Shown here piece after piece: positions 32,170 to 41,602 of a stretch of DNA of 64,000 bases. Source of the stretch: Methylophilus sp. 5. Its GTDB lineage: Bacteria > Pseudomonadota > Gammaproteobacteria > Burkholderiales > Methylophilaceae. The position numbers and the translations under genes were made by a program. The notes beneath the pieces were generated by a model, which was not told where the DNA came from, did not search any database, and saw only the letters and a list, made by a program, of their open reading frames with translations. The stretch spans positions 186,001 to 250,000 of the forward strand of contig NZ_KI911560.1 of the NCBI RefSeq assembly GCF_000515275.1. Direction: 5' to 3'. Every line of letters starts with the position of its first letter. Position 1 is the first letter of the stretch.

Positions 32170-32874
32170 TTAAACCAGGCCCTGAATCCAGCGGCTATAT
32201 ACTTTATCGGCCACCCGATGCAAGCCTTCGCAATCTGCTTCAACCCCTGCCAGCATGCTGTCAGCTGATTGCACAGCCGGGCTGGCAGCGGCACTGGCAA
32301 TATCACTTTGCCATTGCTCGGTCCAGATTTTAACCATGCCTGGCGTCATTTCAATATGGCACTGCAAGCCTATATGCTTACCCATGACATAAGCCTGGTT
32401 GGCACAATAAGCGCTGGATAGGACATGCGTGGCGCCTTCGGGCACGGTAAATGTTTCACCATGCCAGTGAAAACTGTTAAAACCATCGAGCTCGCCAAAC
32501 CAGTCGCGGGCAAGTGCATGATCAGCCACCTGCACTTCGCCCCAGCCAATCTCTTTAACCGGGTTTTTACTGACAACACCGCCCAGCGCTTTGCTCATCA
32601 ATTGCCCACCCAGACAATGTCCGAGCAACGGCACATCCTCCTGCACGGCTTCGCGAATCAGGTGTAACAAGGGCGGGATCCAGGGCAACTCATCATTAAC
32701 ACTCATGGGGCCACCCATCAGCACAATGCCGCTGTAATCCGCGATAGACGCAGGCACAGCCTCGCCTTTATCAATGCGCACTTCGCACCATGGAATGGCA
32801 TGCCGCGCCAAAAAAGTGCCCAAATAACCAGCACCCTCGCAGCAAGCGTGCCTGAATATCACCACCGGTTTCAT
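32170..32874 (-). CDS. Class I glutamine amidotransferase-like protein
   Basis: The 234-residue protein belongs to the GMP-synthase-like amidotransferases: YSGIVLMGGPMSVND, the nucleophile in VPLLGHCLGGQLMSKALGG (Cys87), and HIEMTP with the catalytic His and Glu (GLQCHIEMTPG). Such stand-alone proteins act in various amide transfers or gamma-glutamyl hydrolysis; the partner synthetase is unknown. Its start is three bases from the stop of rluE on the same strand, so rluE and this gene may form one transcript. Confidence 0.85.
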   Translation of the reverse strand: MKPVVIFRHACCEGAGYLGTFLARHAIPWCEVRIDKGEAVPASIADYSGIVLMGGPMSVNDELPWIPPLLHLIREAVQEDVPLLGHCLGGQLMSKALGGVVSKNPVKEIGWGEVQVADHALARDWFGELDGFNSFHWHGETFTVPEGATHVLSSAYCANQAYVMGKHIGLQCHIEMTPGMVKIWTEQWQSDIASAAASPAVQSADSMLAGVEADCEGLHRVADKVYSRWIQGLV

Positions 32875-32877
32875 GAT

Positions 32878-33420
32878 TTACCTTACTAAACTAACTTCCT
32901 GATATTGCCCAAGCAAGATTCCGTCCAACGTGTAGGATCCAATCGCATAACGAATCAGGCGCAGGGTTGGAAACCCCACGTGGGCGGTCATGCGCCGCAC
33001 CTGACGGTTTTTGCCTTCGCTGATTTTAAGCTCTAGCCAGGTGGTGGGAATATTTTTTCGCTCACGAATTGGCGGCTCCCGCTGCCACAATTGGTCAGGT
33101 TCAGCGATGATTTTTACCTGTGCGGGCTGCGTGACAAAATCGCCGAGATCAACACCGTGTTGCAATGGCATCAAATCTGCTTGTGTAGGCACACCCTCGA
33201 CTTGTGCCCAGTAGGTTTTGATCTGTTTGTGTTTGGGATGACTTAAACGATGTTGTAATCCACCATCATCGGTTAAAATAAGCAATCCTTCGGAGTCAGT
33301 ATCTAACCGCCCGGCAGCATACACGTTGGGAATCGAAATATAGTCTTTGAGCGTCGCGTGTTTTTCATGAGGAGTGAATTGGCACACGACATTAAAAGGT
33401 TTGTTAAACAGTAATAACAT
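32878..33420 (-). CDS. rluE: 23S rRNA pseudouridine synthase, RluE-like
   Basis: RluE makes pseudouridine 2457 in 23S rRNA. From ATG 33420 the protein has 180 residues: [15 protein letters not shown], the catalytic block [17 protein letters not shown] (Asp40), [26 protein letters not shown] and the RluE/RsuA-type end [26 protein letters not shown]. It lacks an S4 domain, as RluE does. The frame stays open for 50 more codons upstream, into icd, but those residues are not conserved. Only 10 bases separate its start from the icd start. Confidence 0.9.
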   Translation of the reverse strand: MLLLFNKPFNVVCQFTPHEKHATLKDYISIPNVYAAGRLDTDSEGLLILTDDGGLQHRLSHPKHKQIKTYWAQVEGVPTQADLMPLQHGVDLGDFVTQPAQVKIIAEPDQLWQREPPIRERKNIPTTWLELKISEGKNRQVRRMTAHVGFPTLRLIRYAIGSYTLDGILLGQYQEVSLVR

Positions 33421-33430
33421 GGAAAGCGCT

Positions 33431-34669
33431 ATGTCTAAAATCAAGGTGCCAGCCACTGGCAGCAAAATTATTGTCAATGCTGATAATACCCTAAATGTTC
33501 CCGACCAACCTATTATCCCGTTTATCGAAGGCGATGGCATTGGTATCGACATCACGCCACCCATGATCAAAGTAGTGGATACTGCGGTTGAAAAAGCGTA
33601 CGGCGGCCAACGTAAAATTTCCTGGATGGAAGTTTATGCCGGTGAAAAATCGACCGCGGTCTATGAAAAAGACACCTGGTTGCCCGATGAAACCATGGCT
33701 GCCTTAAAAGAATATGTCATTTCGATTAAAGGCCCGCTCACCACGCCTGTCGGTGGCGGCATCCGTTCATTAAACGTCACATTGCGCCAGGAGCTGGACT
33801 TATACGTCTGTCTGCGCCCTATCCAATACTTCACTGGCGTGCCCAGCCCAGTCAAACACCCGGAAAAAACGGACATGGTGATCTTCCGTGAAAATACCGA
33901 AGACATTTATGCCGGCATCGAATGGGCTGCGGGCACCGAAGAAGTCAAAAAGGTCATCAACTTTTTGAGCGACATGGGCGTGCGCAAAAAAATCCGCTTC
34001 CCGGAAGCTTCTTCTATCGGCATCAAGCCGGTTTCGATTGATGGCAGCAAGCGCCTGATTCGCAAGGCGATTCAGTACGCGATTGATAACAACCGCACAT
34101 CAGTGACAATTACCCACAAAGGTAACATCATGAAGTTTACCGAAGGTGGCTTCCGTGACTGGGGTTATCAACTGGCCAAAGAAGAGTTTGGCGCAGAGCT
34201 GATTGATGGCGGCCCATGGTGCAAACTACCTAACGGCATCATCATTAAAGACTGCATCGCTGACGCCTTCTTGCAAGAAATTTTGTTGCACCCGGAAGAT
34301 TACGATGTAGTCGCTGCGCTTAACCTCAATGGCGACTACATGAGTGATGCGCTAGCAGCACAAGTGGGCGGCATTGGTATCGCGCCAGGGGCTAACCTGA
34401 GTGACACCATTGCCATGTTTGAAGCCACCCATGGCACAGCCCCTAAAATTGCTGGTAAAAACCTGGCTAACCCAAGCTCACTGATTTTATCAGCCGAAAT
34501 GATGTTGCGTCACATGGGCTGGGTAGAAGCGGCTGACCTGGTGCTCAACGGTGTTGCCAAAGCGATTGCCAGCAAGCGCGTAACAGGCGACTTTAGCAGC
34601 CAGATGGACGGTGCAACGCAAGTAGGCACCGCAGAGTTTGGTGATGAAATCATCAAACAAATGGCATAA
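33431..34669 (+). CDS. icd: Isocitrate dehydrogenase, coenzyme residues atypical for NADP
   Basis: Icd oxidises isocitrate to 2-oxoglutarate. The 412-residue protein is very close to the E. coli type: [22 protein letters not shown] with the regulatory Ser113 conserved, [26 protein letters not shown] and [10 protein letters not shown] chose ATG 33431 with GGAAAG before it; [10 protein letters not shown] matches family starts. The coenzyme site differs: against E. coli, Lys344 is kept (Lys339 here), but Tyr345 is Ile340, Val351 is Ala346, Tyr391 is Gly386 and Arg395 is Ser390. This points to NAD or dual use. Followed by a strong terminator. Confidence 0.95.
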   Translation: MSKIKVPATGSKIIVNADNTLNVPDQPIIPFIEGDGIGIDITPPMIKVVDTAVEKAYGGQRKISWMEVYAGEKSTAVYEKDTWLPDETMAALKEYVISIKGPLTTPVGGGIRSLNVTLRQELDLYVCLRPIQYFTGVPSPVKHPEKTDMVIFRENTEDIYAGIEWAAGTEEVKKVINFLSDMGVRKKIRFPEASSIGIKPVSIDGSKRLIRKAIQYAIDNNRTSVTITHKGNIMKFTEGGFRDWGYQLAKEEFGAELIDGGPWCKLPNGIIIKDCIADAFLQEILLHPEDYDVVAALNLNGDYMSDALAAQVGGIGIAPGANLSDTIAMFEATHGTAPKIAGKNLANPSSLILSAEMMLRHMGWVEAADLVLNGVAKAIASKRVTGDFSSQMDGATQVGTAEFGDEIIKQMA

Positions 34670-34701
34670 ATTCTGGCCGCTGGCCTGGATTTAAATATAA
34701 A

Positions 34702-34729
34702 AAAACGGCTCGCATTTGCGAGCCGTTTT
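34702..34729. terminator. Bidirectional terminator between icd and cspA
   Basis: A perfect 13-bp stem (aaaacggctcgca / tgcgagccgtttt) with a 2-base loop and flanking A/T runs separates convergent icd (+) and cspA (-). Confidence 0.9.
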
Positions 34730-34754
34730 GTATTTTTTACCCCTAAAACACAAA

Positions 34755-34958
34755 TTATGCTTTTTGTATGTTTGAGGCCTGTTTACCTTTGGGACCTTCA
34801 GTCACATCAAAGGAGACACGTTGACCTTCTTTCAAGCTTTTATAACCAGATTCAACGATTGCGGAGAAGTGCGCGAACAAATCGTCACCGCCGTCATCGG
34901 GAGTAATGAATCCAAAGCCCTTAGAGTCGTTAAACCACTTTACGGTACCTGTTGCCAT
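34755..34958 (-). CDS. cspA: Cold shock protein CspA family
   Basis: CspA-type proteins bind single-stranded RNA and melt secondary structure at low temperature or in fast growth. The 67-residue protein is a complete cold-shock domain: [15 protein letters not shown] with RNP1 KGFGFI at residues 13-18 and RNP2 LFAHF at 27-31, ending [10 protein letters not shown]. An AAGGAAG ribosome site precedes the ATG. A consensus promoter and a leader of roughly 125 bases lie upstream, as in cold-inducible csp genes. Whether it is truly cold-induced cannot be read here. Confidence 0.96.
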   Translation of the reverse strand: MATGTVKWFNDSKGFGFITPDDGGDDLFAHFSAIVESGYKSLKEGQRVSFDVTEGPKGKQASNIQKA

Positions 34959-35306
34959 TTTACTTCCTTACTTTTTTACTTAACAGGGAGGCGCCCCAAA
35001 AGTTTGTCTCAAGTACTTAAGTCGCAATTAACAAGCTTTGCTTTACTTAAAGACGGCTACAAAAAACCTGAACCCAAACGCCTTAAGGATTTATAATTTA
35101 GCATTATTTAAATGTCAAGACTAATTTTGTATCTTTTAACAAAAGCTAAAAAATCCAATTAAAATTTGTATAAATGCTGCATGAGAGCCCGTCTTTTCTA
35201 CGATTTGAATCTGTCACTAGCCACGTATACTCAAGTAAAAAGGTGAGTTGTATCAGTAGATTAACCACCCTATTTCATTGTTTGGACGACGCGTTTAAAG
35301 ACATCT
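34959..35306. promoter_or_regulatory. cspA promoter and long leader; pilB upstream region
   Basis: On the - strand a perfect -35 TTGACA (35118-35113) is 17 bases from -10 TATAAA (35095-35090), giving a cspA leader of about 125 nt, rich in A/T with short inverted motifs. No gene is visible in the rest; 35119-35306 must hold the pilB promoter but I found no convincing pair, only a lone TATAAA near 35170 on the + strand. Confidence 0.7.
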
Positions 35307-37028
35307 ATGGCAACACTGGAAAGTTCAAGAAAACTGGGCGGCATGGCGCGCATGCTGGTGCAATCTTCGCTGATGAGCGAAGAGGACGCTGCTGCATTGC
35401 AAGAAAAGTCTCACGCGCAAAAAGTCAGCTTTCTAGCTGCAACACTGACTCAAAAAAAGATTTCTGCCAAAGACATTGCGCAAACGGCTTCAAATGCGTT
35501 TGGCTTTCCATTTTTTGACCTGGATGCACTCGATCAAGACTCGCTGCCGGACAAAACCATAGACATCAAACTGATGCAATCGCATCGCGTGTTACTACTG
35601 CAACAAAAGAGCAACGTCGCTTATATTGCCATCTCTGACCCGACCAACTTGCACTCACTGGACACCATCCAGTTTCAGATGGGAGCGACCCTGTTTCCAC
35701 TGGTGGTAGAAGATGACAAACTAGGCAAGTGGATTGATAGAATCGTTGAATCCAAAGACACCAGTATGTCTAGCCTCAATGCGGGCAGCGATGACTTTGA
35801 CCTGGGTCTGGAAGAGGCTGACGAAGCACAAGAAGCAGAAGTCGTGCAAGAAGTCGACGATGCGCCGGTGGTCAAGTTTTTGCAAAAAATATTGCTGGAT
35901 GCGATCAATATGGGCGCCTCTGACTTGCATTTTGAACCCTACGAAAAATTTTACCGCATTCGCTTCAGGATAGATGGTGTGTTAAGAGACATGTCACAAC
36001 CGCCATTAGCCATTAAAGAAAAACTGGCTTCGCGCATTAAGGTAATTTCCAATCTGGATATCGCCGAAAAAAGAATTCCGCAAGACGGCCGCATGAAACT
36101 GATTATCACCAAAACGCGTTCGATCGACTTTCGCGTCAGCACGTTGCCACTGATTCATGGCGAAAAGATCGTAATGCGGATTTTAGACCCGACCAGCGCC
36201 ACACTCGGCATTGAAGCCTTGGGCTATGAGGCCGAACAAGAAGCATCGCTGCTCAAAGCCATCCACCGGCCGTATGGCCTGGTCTTGGTGACGGGGCCAA
36301 CCGGCTCGGGAAAAACCGTCTCACTGTATACCTGCCTCAACCTGCTTAATGACCCCGGTGTAAATATTTCTACCGCCGAAGACCCGGCAGAAATCCCGCT
36401 GGCGGGCATTAATCAGGTCAATGTGAATGACAAACAAGGCCTCACATTTGCCGCAGCGCTCAAATCCTTTTTACGCCAGGATCCTGACATCATCATGATT
36501 GGTGAGATTCGCGACCTGGAAACGGCAGACATGGCGATCAAGGCGGCTTCTACCGGCCATATGGTGCTGTCTACCCTGCACACCAACGATGCGCCGACAA
36601 CGCTATCACGCTTGCTCAACATGGGCGTCGCACCGTTTAACATTGCCTCGGCTGTGACATTAATTACGGCACAACGGCTGGCCAGGCGCTTGTGCAAACA
36701 TTGCAAAGTGCCTTTAAACGTCCCTCAGGAAGCCTTATTAAAAGTAGGTTTTACCCAAAGCATGCTGGCGGGTGACTGGCAATTGTATGGCGCAAAAGAA
36801 GGCGGCTGTGAACACTGCAATAATGGGTATAAAGGCCGCGTCGGCATTTATCAGGTGATGCCGATTACTGAAGCCATGGCGCAAATCATCATGGCGAATG
36901 GCAATGCGCTGGATATTGCGGCACAAGCAAAAAAAGAAGGCGTGAAAGACTTGCGGGAATCTGGCCTGCTCAAGGTGAAACAAGGCTTAACCTCGATTGA
37001 GGAAGTCGAAGCTGTCACCAATGAGTAA
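35307..37028 (+). CDS. pilB: Type IV pilus assembly ATPase PilB
   Basis: PilB is the hexameric ATPase that drives pilus extension at the inner membrane. The 573-residue protein has the N-terminal MshE-type domain (about 1-150), an acidic linker, then the core: Walker A GPTGSGKT near 330, the Asp box STAEDPAEIPL, Walker B IMIGEIRDLETADMA near 395, the His box STLHTND, and a zinc site CKHCK...CEHCNNG near 466-500. The motif order and tetracysteine fit PilB, not PilT. pilC follows after 37 bases. Confidence 0.95.
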   Translation: MATLESSRKLGGMARMLVQSSLMSEEDAAALQEKSHAQKVSFLAATLTQKKISAKDIAQTASNAFGFPFFDLDALDQDSLPDKTIDIKLMQSHRVLLLQQKSNVAYIAISDPTNLHSLDTIQFQMGATLFPLVVEDDKLGKWIDRIVESKDTSMSSLNAGSDDFDLGLEEADEAQEAEVVQEVDDAPVVKFLQKILLDAINMGASDLHFEPYEKFYRIRFRIDGVLRDMSQPPLAIKEKLASRIKVISNLDIAEKRIPQDGRMKLIITKTRSIDFRVSTLPLIHGEKIVMRILDPTSATLGIEALGYEAEQEASLLKAIHRPYGLVLVTGPTGSGKTVSLYTCLNLLNDPGVNISTAEDPAEIPLAGINQVNVNDKQGLTFAAALKSFLRQDPDIIMIGEIRDLETADMAIKAASTGHMVLSTLHTNDAPTTLSRLLNMGVAPFNIASAVTLITAQRLARRLCKHCKVPLNVPQEALLKVGFTQSMLAGDWQLYGAKEGGCEHCNNGYKGRVGIYQVMPITEAMAQIIMANGNALDIAAQAKKEGVKDLRESGLLKVKQGLTSIEEVEAVTNE

Positions 37029-37065
37029 TGTCTGTGACTCAATAACCCTATTTTAAGAAAATACT

Positions 37066-38289
37066 ATGGCGACTGGCAATATCAAACAATCCGTGTATCA
37101 ATGGGAAGGCAAAGACCGCAAAGGCAAGCTGGTTAAAGGCGAGATGCGCGCCAATGGCGAAGCAGTGGTCAATGCAACCTTGCGCCGCCAGGGCATTACG
37201 ATCATCAAGGTTAAAAAGCAAAGTTCGCTGGCAATCAAAGGCAAAGTCACTGACAAAGACGTCACTTTGTTTACGCGCCAGCTCGCAACCATGATGAAAG
37301 CAGGCGTGCCATTGCTGCAAGCCTTTGATATTGTCGGCAAGGGCCACCATAATCCGGCCGTGTCCAAGCTGCTGTCTGATATTAAATTGGATGTCGAAAC
37401 CGGCAGTAGCCTGAGTGCGGCCTTTCGCAAATTTCCGCTGCATTTTGATCAGCTCTTTTGTAATCTGGTGGGTGCAGGTGAACAGGCAGGTATTCTGGAT
37501 AGCCTGCTGGAGCGGCTGGCCACTTATAAAGAAAAGATTCTTGCCATTAAAAGCAAGATCAAATCCGCACTGGTTTATCCAGTCTCTATTATTGTCGTGG
37601 CGTTTGTCATTACGGCCGTGATTATGATTTTTGTGGTGCCTGCCTTTAAGGACTTGTTTAGCAGCTTTGGTGCCGACCTGCCTGGGCCAACCGTGGTCGT
37701 CATTAACCTGTCCAACTTTTTTGTCGCCTGGTGGTGGGCCATTTTTGGCACGATAGGCTTTGGTTTCTGGTTCTTTTTCTATACCTGGAAACGCTCCGAG
37801 AAAATGCAAGCGACAATGGACCGCTTAATGCTACGCCTGCCGATTTTTGGCGAGCTGATTCGCAAAGCGACCATCGCCCGCTTTGCGCGCACACTGTCTA
37901 CCATGTTTGCCGCCGGGGTGCCCTTGGTAGAAGCATTAGACTCAGTCGCTGGCGCCTCTGGCAACAAAGTTTATTTTGATGCCACCAAGAAAATTCAAAG
38001 CGAAGTCAGCACCGGCACCAGCCTGACGGTAGCCATGCAAAATGCCAATGTGTTCCCTAATATGGTGATCCAGATGACGGCAATTGGCGAAGAGTCTGGC
38101 TCTTTAGACGGCATGCTGACCAAAGTCGCAGATTTTTACGAAGGCGAGGTAGACGACGCGGTGGCTGCTATTTCAAGCCTGATGGAGCCAGTGATTATGG
38201 TGGTACTCGGCGTGCTCATTGGCGGTCTGGTGGTCGCCATGTACATGCCTATTTTCAAAATGGGCAAGGTGGTCAGCGGCGGCGGCTAA
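37066..38289 (+). CDS. pilC: Type IV pilus inner-membrane platform protein PilC
   Basis: PilC is the GspF-type platform protein that couples PilB to pilin movement. The 407-residue protein has two GspF/T2SSF domains: FTRQLATMMKAGVPLLQAFDIV near 65 and FARTLSTMFAAGVPLVEALDSVAG near 267, with hydrophobic helices near 175-205, 225-245 and at the C-terminus (VVLGVLIGGLVVAMYMPIF). It pairs with pilB. The usual next gene, pilD, is absent: a terminator and the convergent dsbC follow. Confidence 0.95.
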   Translation: MATGNIKQSVYQWEGKDRKGKLVKGEMRANGEAVVNATLRRQGITIIKVKKQSSLAIKGKVTDKDVTLFTRQLATMMKAGVPLLQAFDIVGKGHHNPAVSKLLSDIKLDVETGSSLSAAFRKFPLHFDQLFCNLVGAGEQAGILDSLLERLATYKEKILAIKSKIKSALVYPVSIIVVAFVITAVIMIFVVPAFKDLFSSFGADLPGPTVVVINLSNFFVAWWWAIFGTIGFGFWFFFYTWKRSEKMQATMDRLMLRLPIFGELIRKATIARFARTLSTMFAAGVPLVEALDSVAGASGNKVYFDATKKIQSEVSTGTSLTVAMQNANVFPNMVIQMTAIGEESGSLDGMLTKVADFYEGEVDDAVAAISSLMEPVIMVVLGVLIGGLVVAMYMPIFKMGKVVSGGG

Positions 38290-38317
38290 CCGCAACAACT
38301 GAACACTACTAGCAAAC

Positions 38318-38345
38318 AAAAAGGCCGGTATCCCCGGCCTTTTTT
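38318..38345. terminator. Bidirectional terminator after pilC
   Basis: An 11-bp stem (aaaaaggccgg / ccggccttttt) followed by Ts separates convergent pilC (+) and dsbC (-). Confidence 0.88.
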
Positions 38346-38368
38346 GCATCGTCAAATATACACAGAAA

Positions 38369-39103
38369 TTACTTCTTGGCAGCTTGCAATGACTTTTCAA
38401 TTTCGTCGTAAGGCTGTGCACCTAGCATACGCTTACCATTTTCAAAAAATAGGGTCGGCGTGCTGTTAACCCCTACTTTGTGTGCAAGCTCACCGACTTT
38501 TTCCAGCGGCACTTCACATTTGGCTGTGCTAGAAGGTAATTTGTTATTAAAAATCCAGTCCTGCCAGGCTTTCACCCGATTGGTGGCACACCAGATGCTG
38601 CGGGACTTATTGGCTGCATCCGGGTGTAACTGCTCAATCGGGTATAAAAAGGTGTAAATAGTCACATCGTTAATATTAGTGAGTTCTTTTTGCTCCAGGC
38701 GTTTGCAAAACGGGCAATCTACATCAGAAAACACCACCAGCTTACGGCTGCCATTGCCCTTGACTACTTTAATCGCCTGATCCAGCGGCAGGCTGTTAAA
38801 GTCGATTTTGCTCAACTCGTCCATGCGCTCGCCAGTAATGTCTTTTTTGGTTTTGGGGTCAACCAGGCGGCCTTCGGCAATCAGAAAGCTGAATTTGTCA
38901 TCGGTGTAAATAATCTGCCCGCCCATAAACACTTCATACAAGCCTGGGTATGGCGTTTTGGTCACACTGTCGACCTTAAATTTTGGATAAGCCGCTTCAA
39001 CAATTTTCTTCAGGCTGGCTTCGTCTGCAATACTGTTAAAAGACCACAATGTGGCCAAGGCAATCAAGCCCCCAACCACACACTGGCCAATAGATTTTTT
39101 CAT
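38369..39103 (-). CDS. dsbC: Thiol:disulfide interchange protein DsbC
   Basis: DsbC is a periplasmic disulfide isomerase. From ATG 39103 (MKKSIGQ) it has 244 residues: a signal peptide of about 27 (SIAD-EASL), the N-terminal dimerisation domain, and a thioredoxin domain with the active site SDVDCPFCKRLE (Cys130-Cys133). Two more Cys (SIWCATN and AKCEVP) match the structural disulfide of DsbC. TPTLFF is the cis-Pro loop. An upstream ATG at 39124 would add seven residues. It lies 43 bases after the ubi gene on the same strand and may be the last gene of that operon. Confidence 0.94.
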   Translation of the reverse strand: MKKSIGQCVVGGLIALATLWSFNSIADEASLKKIVEAAYPKFKVDSVTKTPYPGLYEVFMGGQIIYTDDKFSFLIAEGRLVDPKTKKDITGERMDELSKIDFNSLPLDQAIKVVKGNGSRKLVVFSDVDCPFCKRLEQKELTNINDVTIYTFLYPIEQLHPDAANKSRSIWCATNRVKAWQDWIFNNKLPSSTAKCEVPLEKVGELAHKVGVNSTPTLFFENGKRMLGAQPYDEIEKSLQAAKK

Positions 39104-39146
39104 GACATACTCTTTCTCAAACATGCGCCACCTGCATTAACTTCAA

Positions 39147-40355
39147 TCAGCCTTGCGTCGCTGCGCGAATTAAAAAACGTTTAAGCATAGCACTGTTTTC
39201 TACCCCACGTAAGCCTAACAGGGCTGCGTGCGTCCATAGGGCTTGTGGGCGTGCGAACAAGCTATCCAGGCCACGGGTCAGTGCATGCATCTTCAAAATA
39301 TCTGGCTGCCGGGTACGCATCACATGCCGTAAAAAATGCGCGTCTCCCAGCGGCCTGATGGCAGGTAATTGTGCAACGTGCGCACACAGCGCCTGCACAT
39401 CCTGAAAGCCTAAGTTAACCCCTTGTCCAGCCATTGGATGCACCTGATGGGCGGCATCGCCCAACAGCATCACTTGCGGCAAGGCCACGGTTTCTGCGGT
39501 GTTCTGTAGCAACGGAAACGCCAGCACCGGGCCACTCGGTGTTAACTGGCCAAGTACGTGACCACTTTGCTCTGCCACTTCAGCCGCCAGTGCCTCGGCA
39601 GATAATGCCTGTTTTTGCACGGCAACAGCGTGTGGTAGTGCCCACACCAGCGACACCTGCTGTTGCGGCATCGGCAACAATGCCAGTGTTTCATGTTTGC
39701 CAAACCACTGTCTGGCAACATTGCCGTGCGGCAACGCGGCTTTAAAGTTAGTGACTAACGCCGTTTGGGCAAAATCAACCTGCTGTACACCAACACCACA
39801 TTGCGACCGCACCCACGAGCGTGCGCCATCTGCGCCTAACAACAACGCCGCCTCAATATCATGCTGCGGCAAGGATAACCGCGCAGTGTGACCGCCATGT
39901 TGCAGTGACTGCGCCGGTGCGTCGGTGATCACCGTCACCTCAGACTCAGCCAGTACTTGCCAGCAAGCATGCATCAAGGCCTGGCTTTCAACAATCACCC
40001 CCATGTCAGTCAGATGCGCCTCTTCTGCCTGCAAGCACAAACTAGGTGTCGCATGCCTATGCGTAGGCGACCATAAGTGCATAGCCGCAATGGGATTGAC
40101 GCGGCTGGCAGGCAGCCGAGACCATACCCCTAAGCTACGCAACCAGGCAACGCTTTGATTAGTCAGCGCATAAATGCGGGCATCCCAATGCGTCAGATCC
40201 GCTATCCAGTCATTCGCCAGCGATTGCGCTGGTTTGGCATCGGTTAAGACCACCTGATTACCCAGACGCGATAAAGCAATCGCGGCGGTCAGGCCGACCA
40301 GGCCTGCCCCGACAATCACCACATCGGTTTTAATCAGAGAATTTTCAGCGGCCAT
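39147..40355 (-). CDS. FAD-dependent ubiquinone hydroxylase, UbiH/UbiI/COQ6 family
   Basis: A flavoprotein monooxygenase of ubiquinone synthesis. The 402-residue protein has the FAD fingerprint VVIVGAGLVGLTAAIALS near 12, the DG-type motif LLGADGARSWVR near 173, and the family signature MLLGDAAHQVHPMAGQGVNLGFQD near 285. It is the second of two tandem paralogues; in E. coli the pair behind pepP is ubiH then ubiI (visC), so this one may be the UbiI-like (C5) enzyme. It overlaps the upstream ubiH by 11 bases. The exact ring position is not certain. Confidence 0.88.
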   Translation of the reverse strand: MAAENSLIKTDVVIVGAGLVGLTAAIALSRLGNQVVLTDAKPAQSLANDWIADLTHWDARIYALTNQSVAWLRSLGVWSRLPASRVNPIAAMHLWSPTHRHATPSLCLQAEEAHLTDMGVIVESQALMHACWQVLAESEVTVITDAPAQSLQHGGHTARLSLPQHDIEAALLLGADGARSWVRSQCGVGVQQVDFAQTALVTNFKAALPHGNVARQWFGKHETLALLPMPQQQVSLVWALPHAVAVQKQALSAEALAAEVAEQSGHVLGQLTPSGPVLAFPLLQNTAETVALPQVMLLGDAAHQVHPMAGQGVNLGFQDVQALCAHVAQLPAIRPLGDAHFLRHVMRTRQPDILKMHALTRGLDSLFARPQALWTHAALLGLRGVENSAMLKRFLIRAATQG

Positions 40356-41523
40356 AACTCATTTTATTGACCAAAAAACGGCGTGCCATTGGCAGCATGC
40401 TGAGCGCACCCAACCCTGCGCCTCGTAACAACCCCACACCCACCAGCTCATTAGAAAACACATTGACCAGAAAGTCAGTGAACTGCAAGCCACGCCCGGT
40501 ATCTTGCTGGCGTGAATGATGATACTCAGCCAGCCGGTGCGCAGCACCCCATTCACTGGCCTGCGTGGCGGCCACATTGCTTGCCAGCGCAACCGCGTCA
40601 CGGATACCGACATTAAAGCCCTGCCCGGCCACCGGGTGCATGGTTTGTGCTGCATTGCCAATCACCACGCAATGTGCCGCAAACGTCTGGCCTAGCTTGC
40701 TCAATTTGAGCGGAAACTTGAAGCGTTTGCCCACCTGTAAAAATTTACCTACGCGATCACCAAATGCCGCATGCAACGCTTGCAGAAAAGCCGCATCATC
40801 GAGGGCGGCAATCTCGTCAATATACTGCTGCTCACCGGTCCAGACCAATGAAAATTGCGAGCCGTTTGGCAGCAATGCCATCGGCCCACGCGGCGTAAAA
40901 CGCTCGTAGGCAATATTGCGATGTGGTTGCTCGGTTTGCACCAGACCAACCAGCGCATCATGCCCATAATGTTTGGTCTCACGCACCAGCCCAGGAATCG
41001 CCTCCAGGCTACGGCCACCATCAGCGATCACCGCCAGGGGCGTCGTTAACTGTTGCAAAACACCATCCGTATCAGCCGCAGACTGATACTCAATCTCGGT
41101 TGCACGGGCATGCACGTTCAAGCCTGTGACAGGTACCTGGTATTGAACCTCTATGCCGACCGGAGACTGCGCTATACGTGCGTCCAGCGCCTGCATCAAA
41201 GCGCCATACGACACCACATAGCCCAATGCGGGCAGGTCATGTTCTTGCGCTTTGAGCACGGTGCGGCCAAAGCCTTTTTGTTGAGACACATGGATCGTTT
41301 CAATCGCGGTGACGGCGGTTTCCAGCAAAGACCACACGCCCAGATGCTCAAGCACCTGGCGCGTGCCATAAGACAGTGCCAGCGCGCGGCCATCGCCGTA
41401 CATAGCGCCTGCTGACTGTGCCTCAAGCACTGTCACCGGCACAGCGGACTGTTGCAGCGATAACGCCAGCACCAAGCCCACCGGGCCGCCGCCTATCACT
41501 ACCGGATGATTGATGGTCTGCAT
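40345..41523 (-). CDS. ubiH: 2-octaprenyl-6-methoxyphenol hydroxylase family
   Basis: UbiH hydroxylates the quinone ring (C1) during ubiquinone synthesis. From ATG 41523 (MQTINHPVVIGGGPVGLVLALSLQQ) the protein has 392 residues: FAD fingerprint, YGDGRALALSYGTRQVLEHLG, AVIADGGRS, and CVVIGNAAQTMHPVAGQGFNVGIRDAV. The motif reads GNAAQT where the paralogue has GDAAHQ, typical for UbiH. A TTG at 41562 would give a longer N-terminus (13 residues). It lies 80 bases after pepP in the conserved pepP-ubiH-ubiI order. Confidence 0.9.
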   Translation of the reverse strand: MQTINHPVVIGGGPVGLVLALSLQQSAVPVTVLEAQSAGAMYGDGRALALSYGTRQVLEHLGVWSLLETAVTAIETIHVSQQKGFGRTVLKAQEHDLPALGYVVSYGALMQALDARIAQSPVGIEVQYQVPVTGLNVHARATEIEYQSAADTDGVLQQLTTPLAVIADGGRSLEAIPGLVRETKHYGHDALVGLVQTEQPHRNIAYERFTPRGPMALLPNGSQFSLVWTGEQQYIDEIAALDDAAFLQALHAAFGDRVGKFLQVGKRFKFPLKLSKLGQTFAAHCVVIGNAAQTMHPVAGQGFNVGIRDAVALASNVAATQASEWGAAHRLAEYHHSRQQDTGRGLQFTDFLVNVFSNELVGVGLLRGAGLGALSMLPMARRFLVNKMSYGR

Positions 41524-41602
41524 CACACTTGCTGCCTTTGGCTCAATCTCATTTAGACTCAATATGGTTAAACAATGACTTTTTAAAAAACGCCTGCCGC
41601 CA

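Noticed and set aside
33421..33570. N-terminal extension of rluE by 50 residues
   Set aside because: The added residues are the antisense of icd and do not resemble any RluE N-terminus; the conserved start MLLLFNKP is at 33420.
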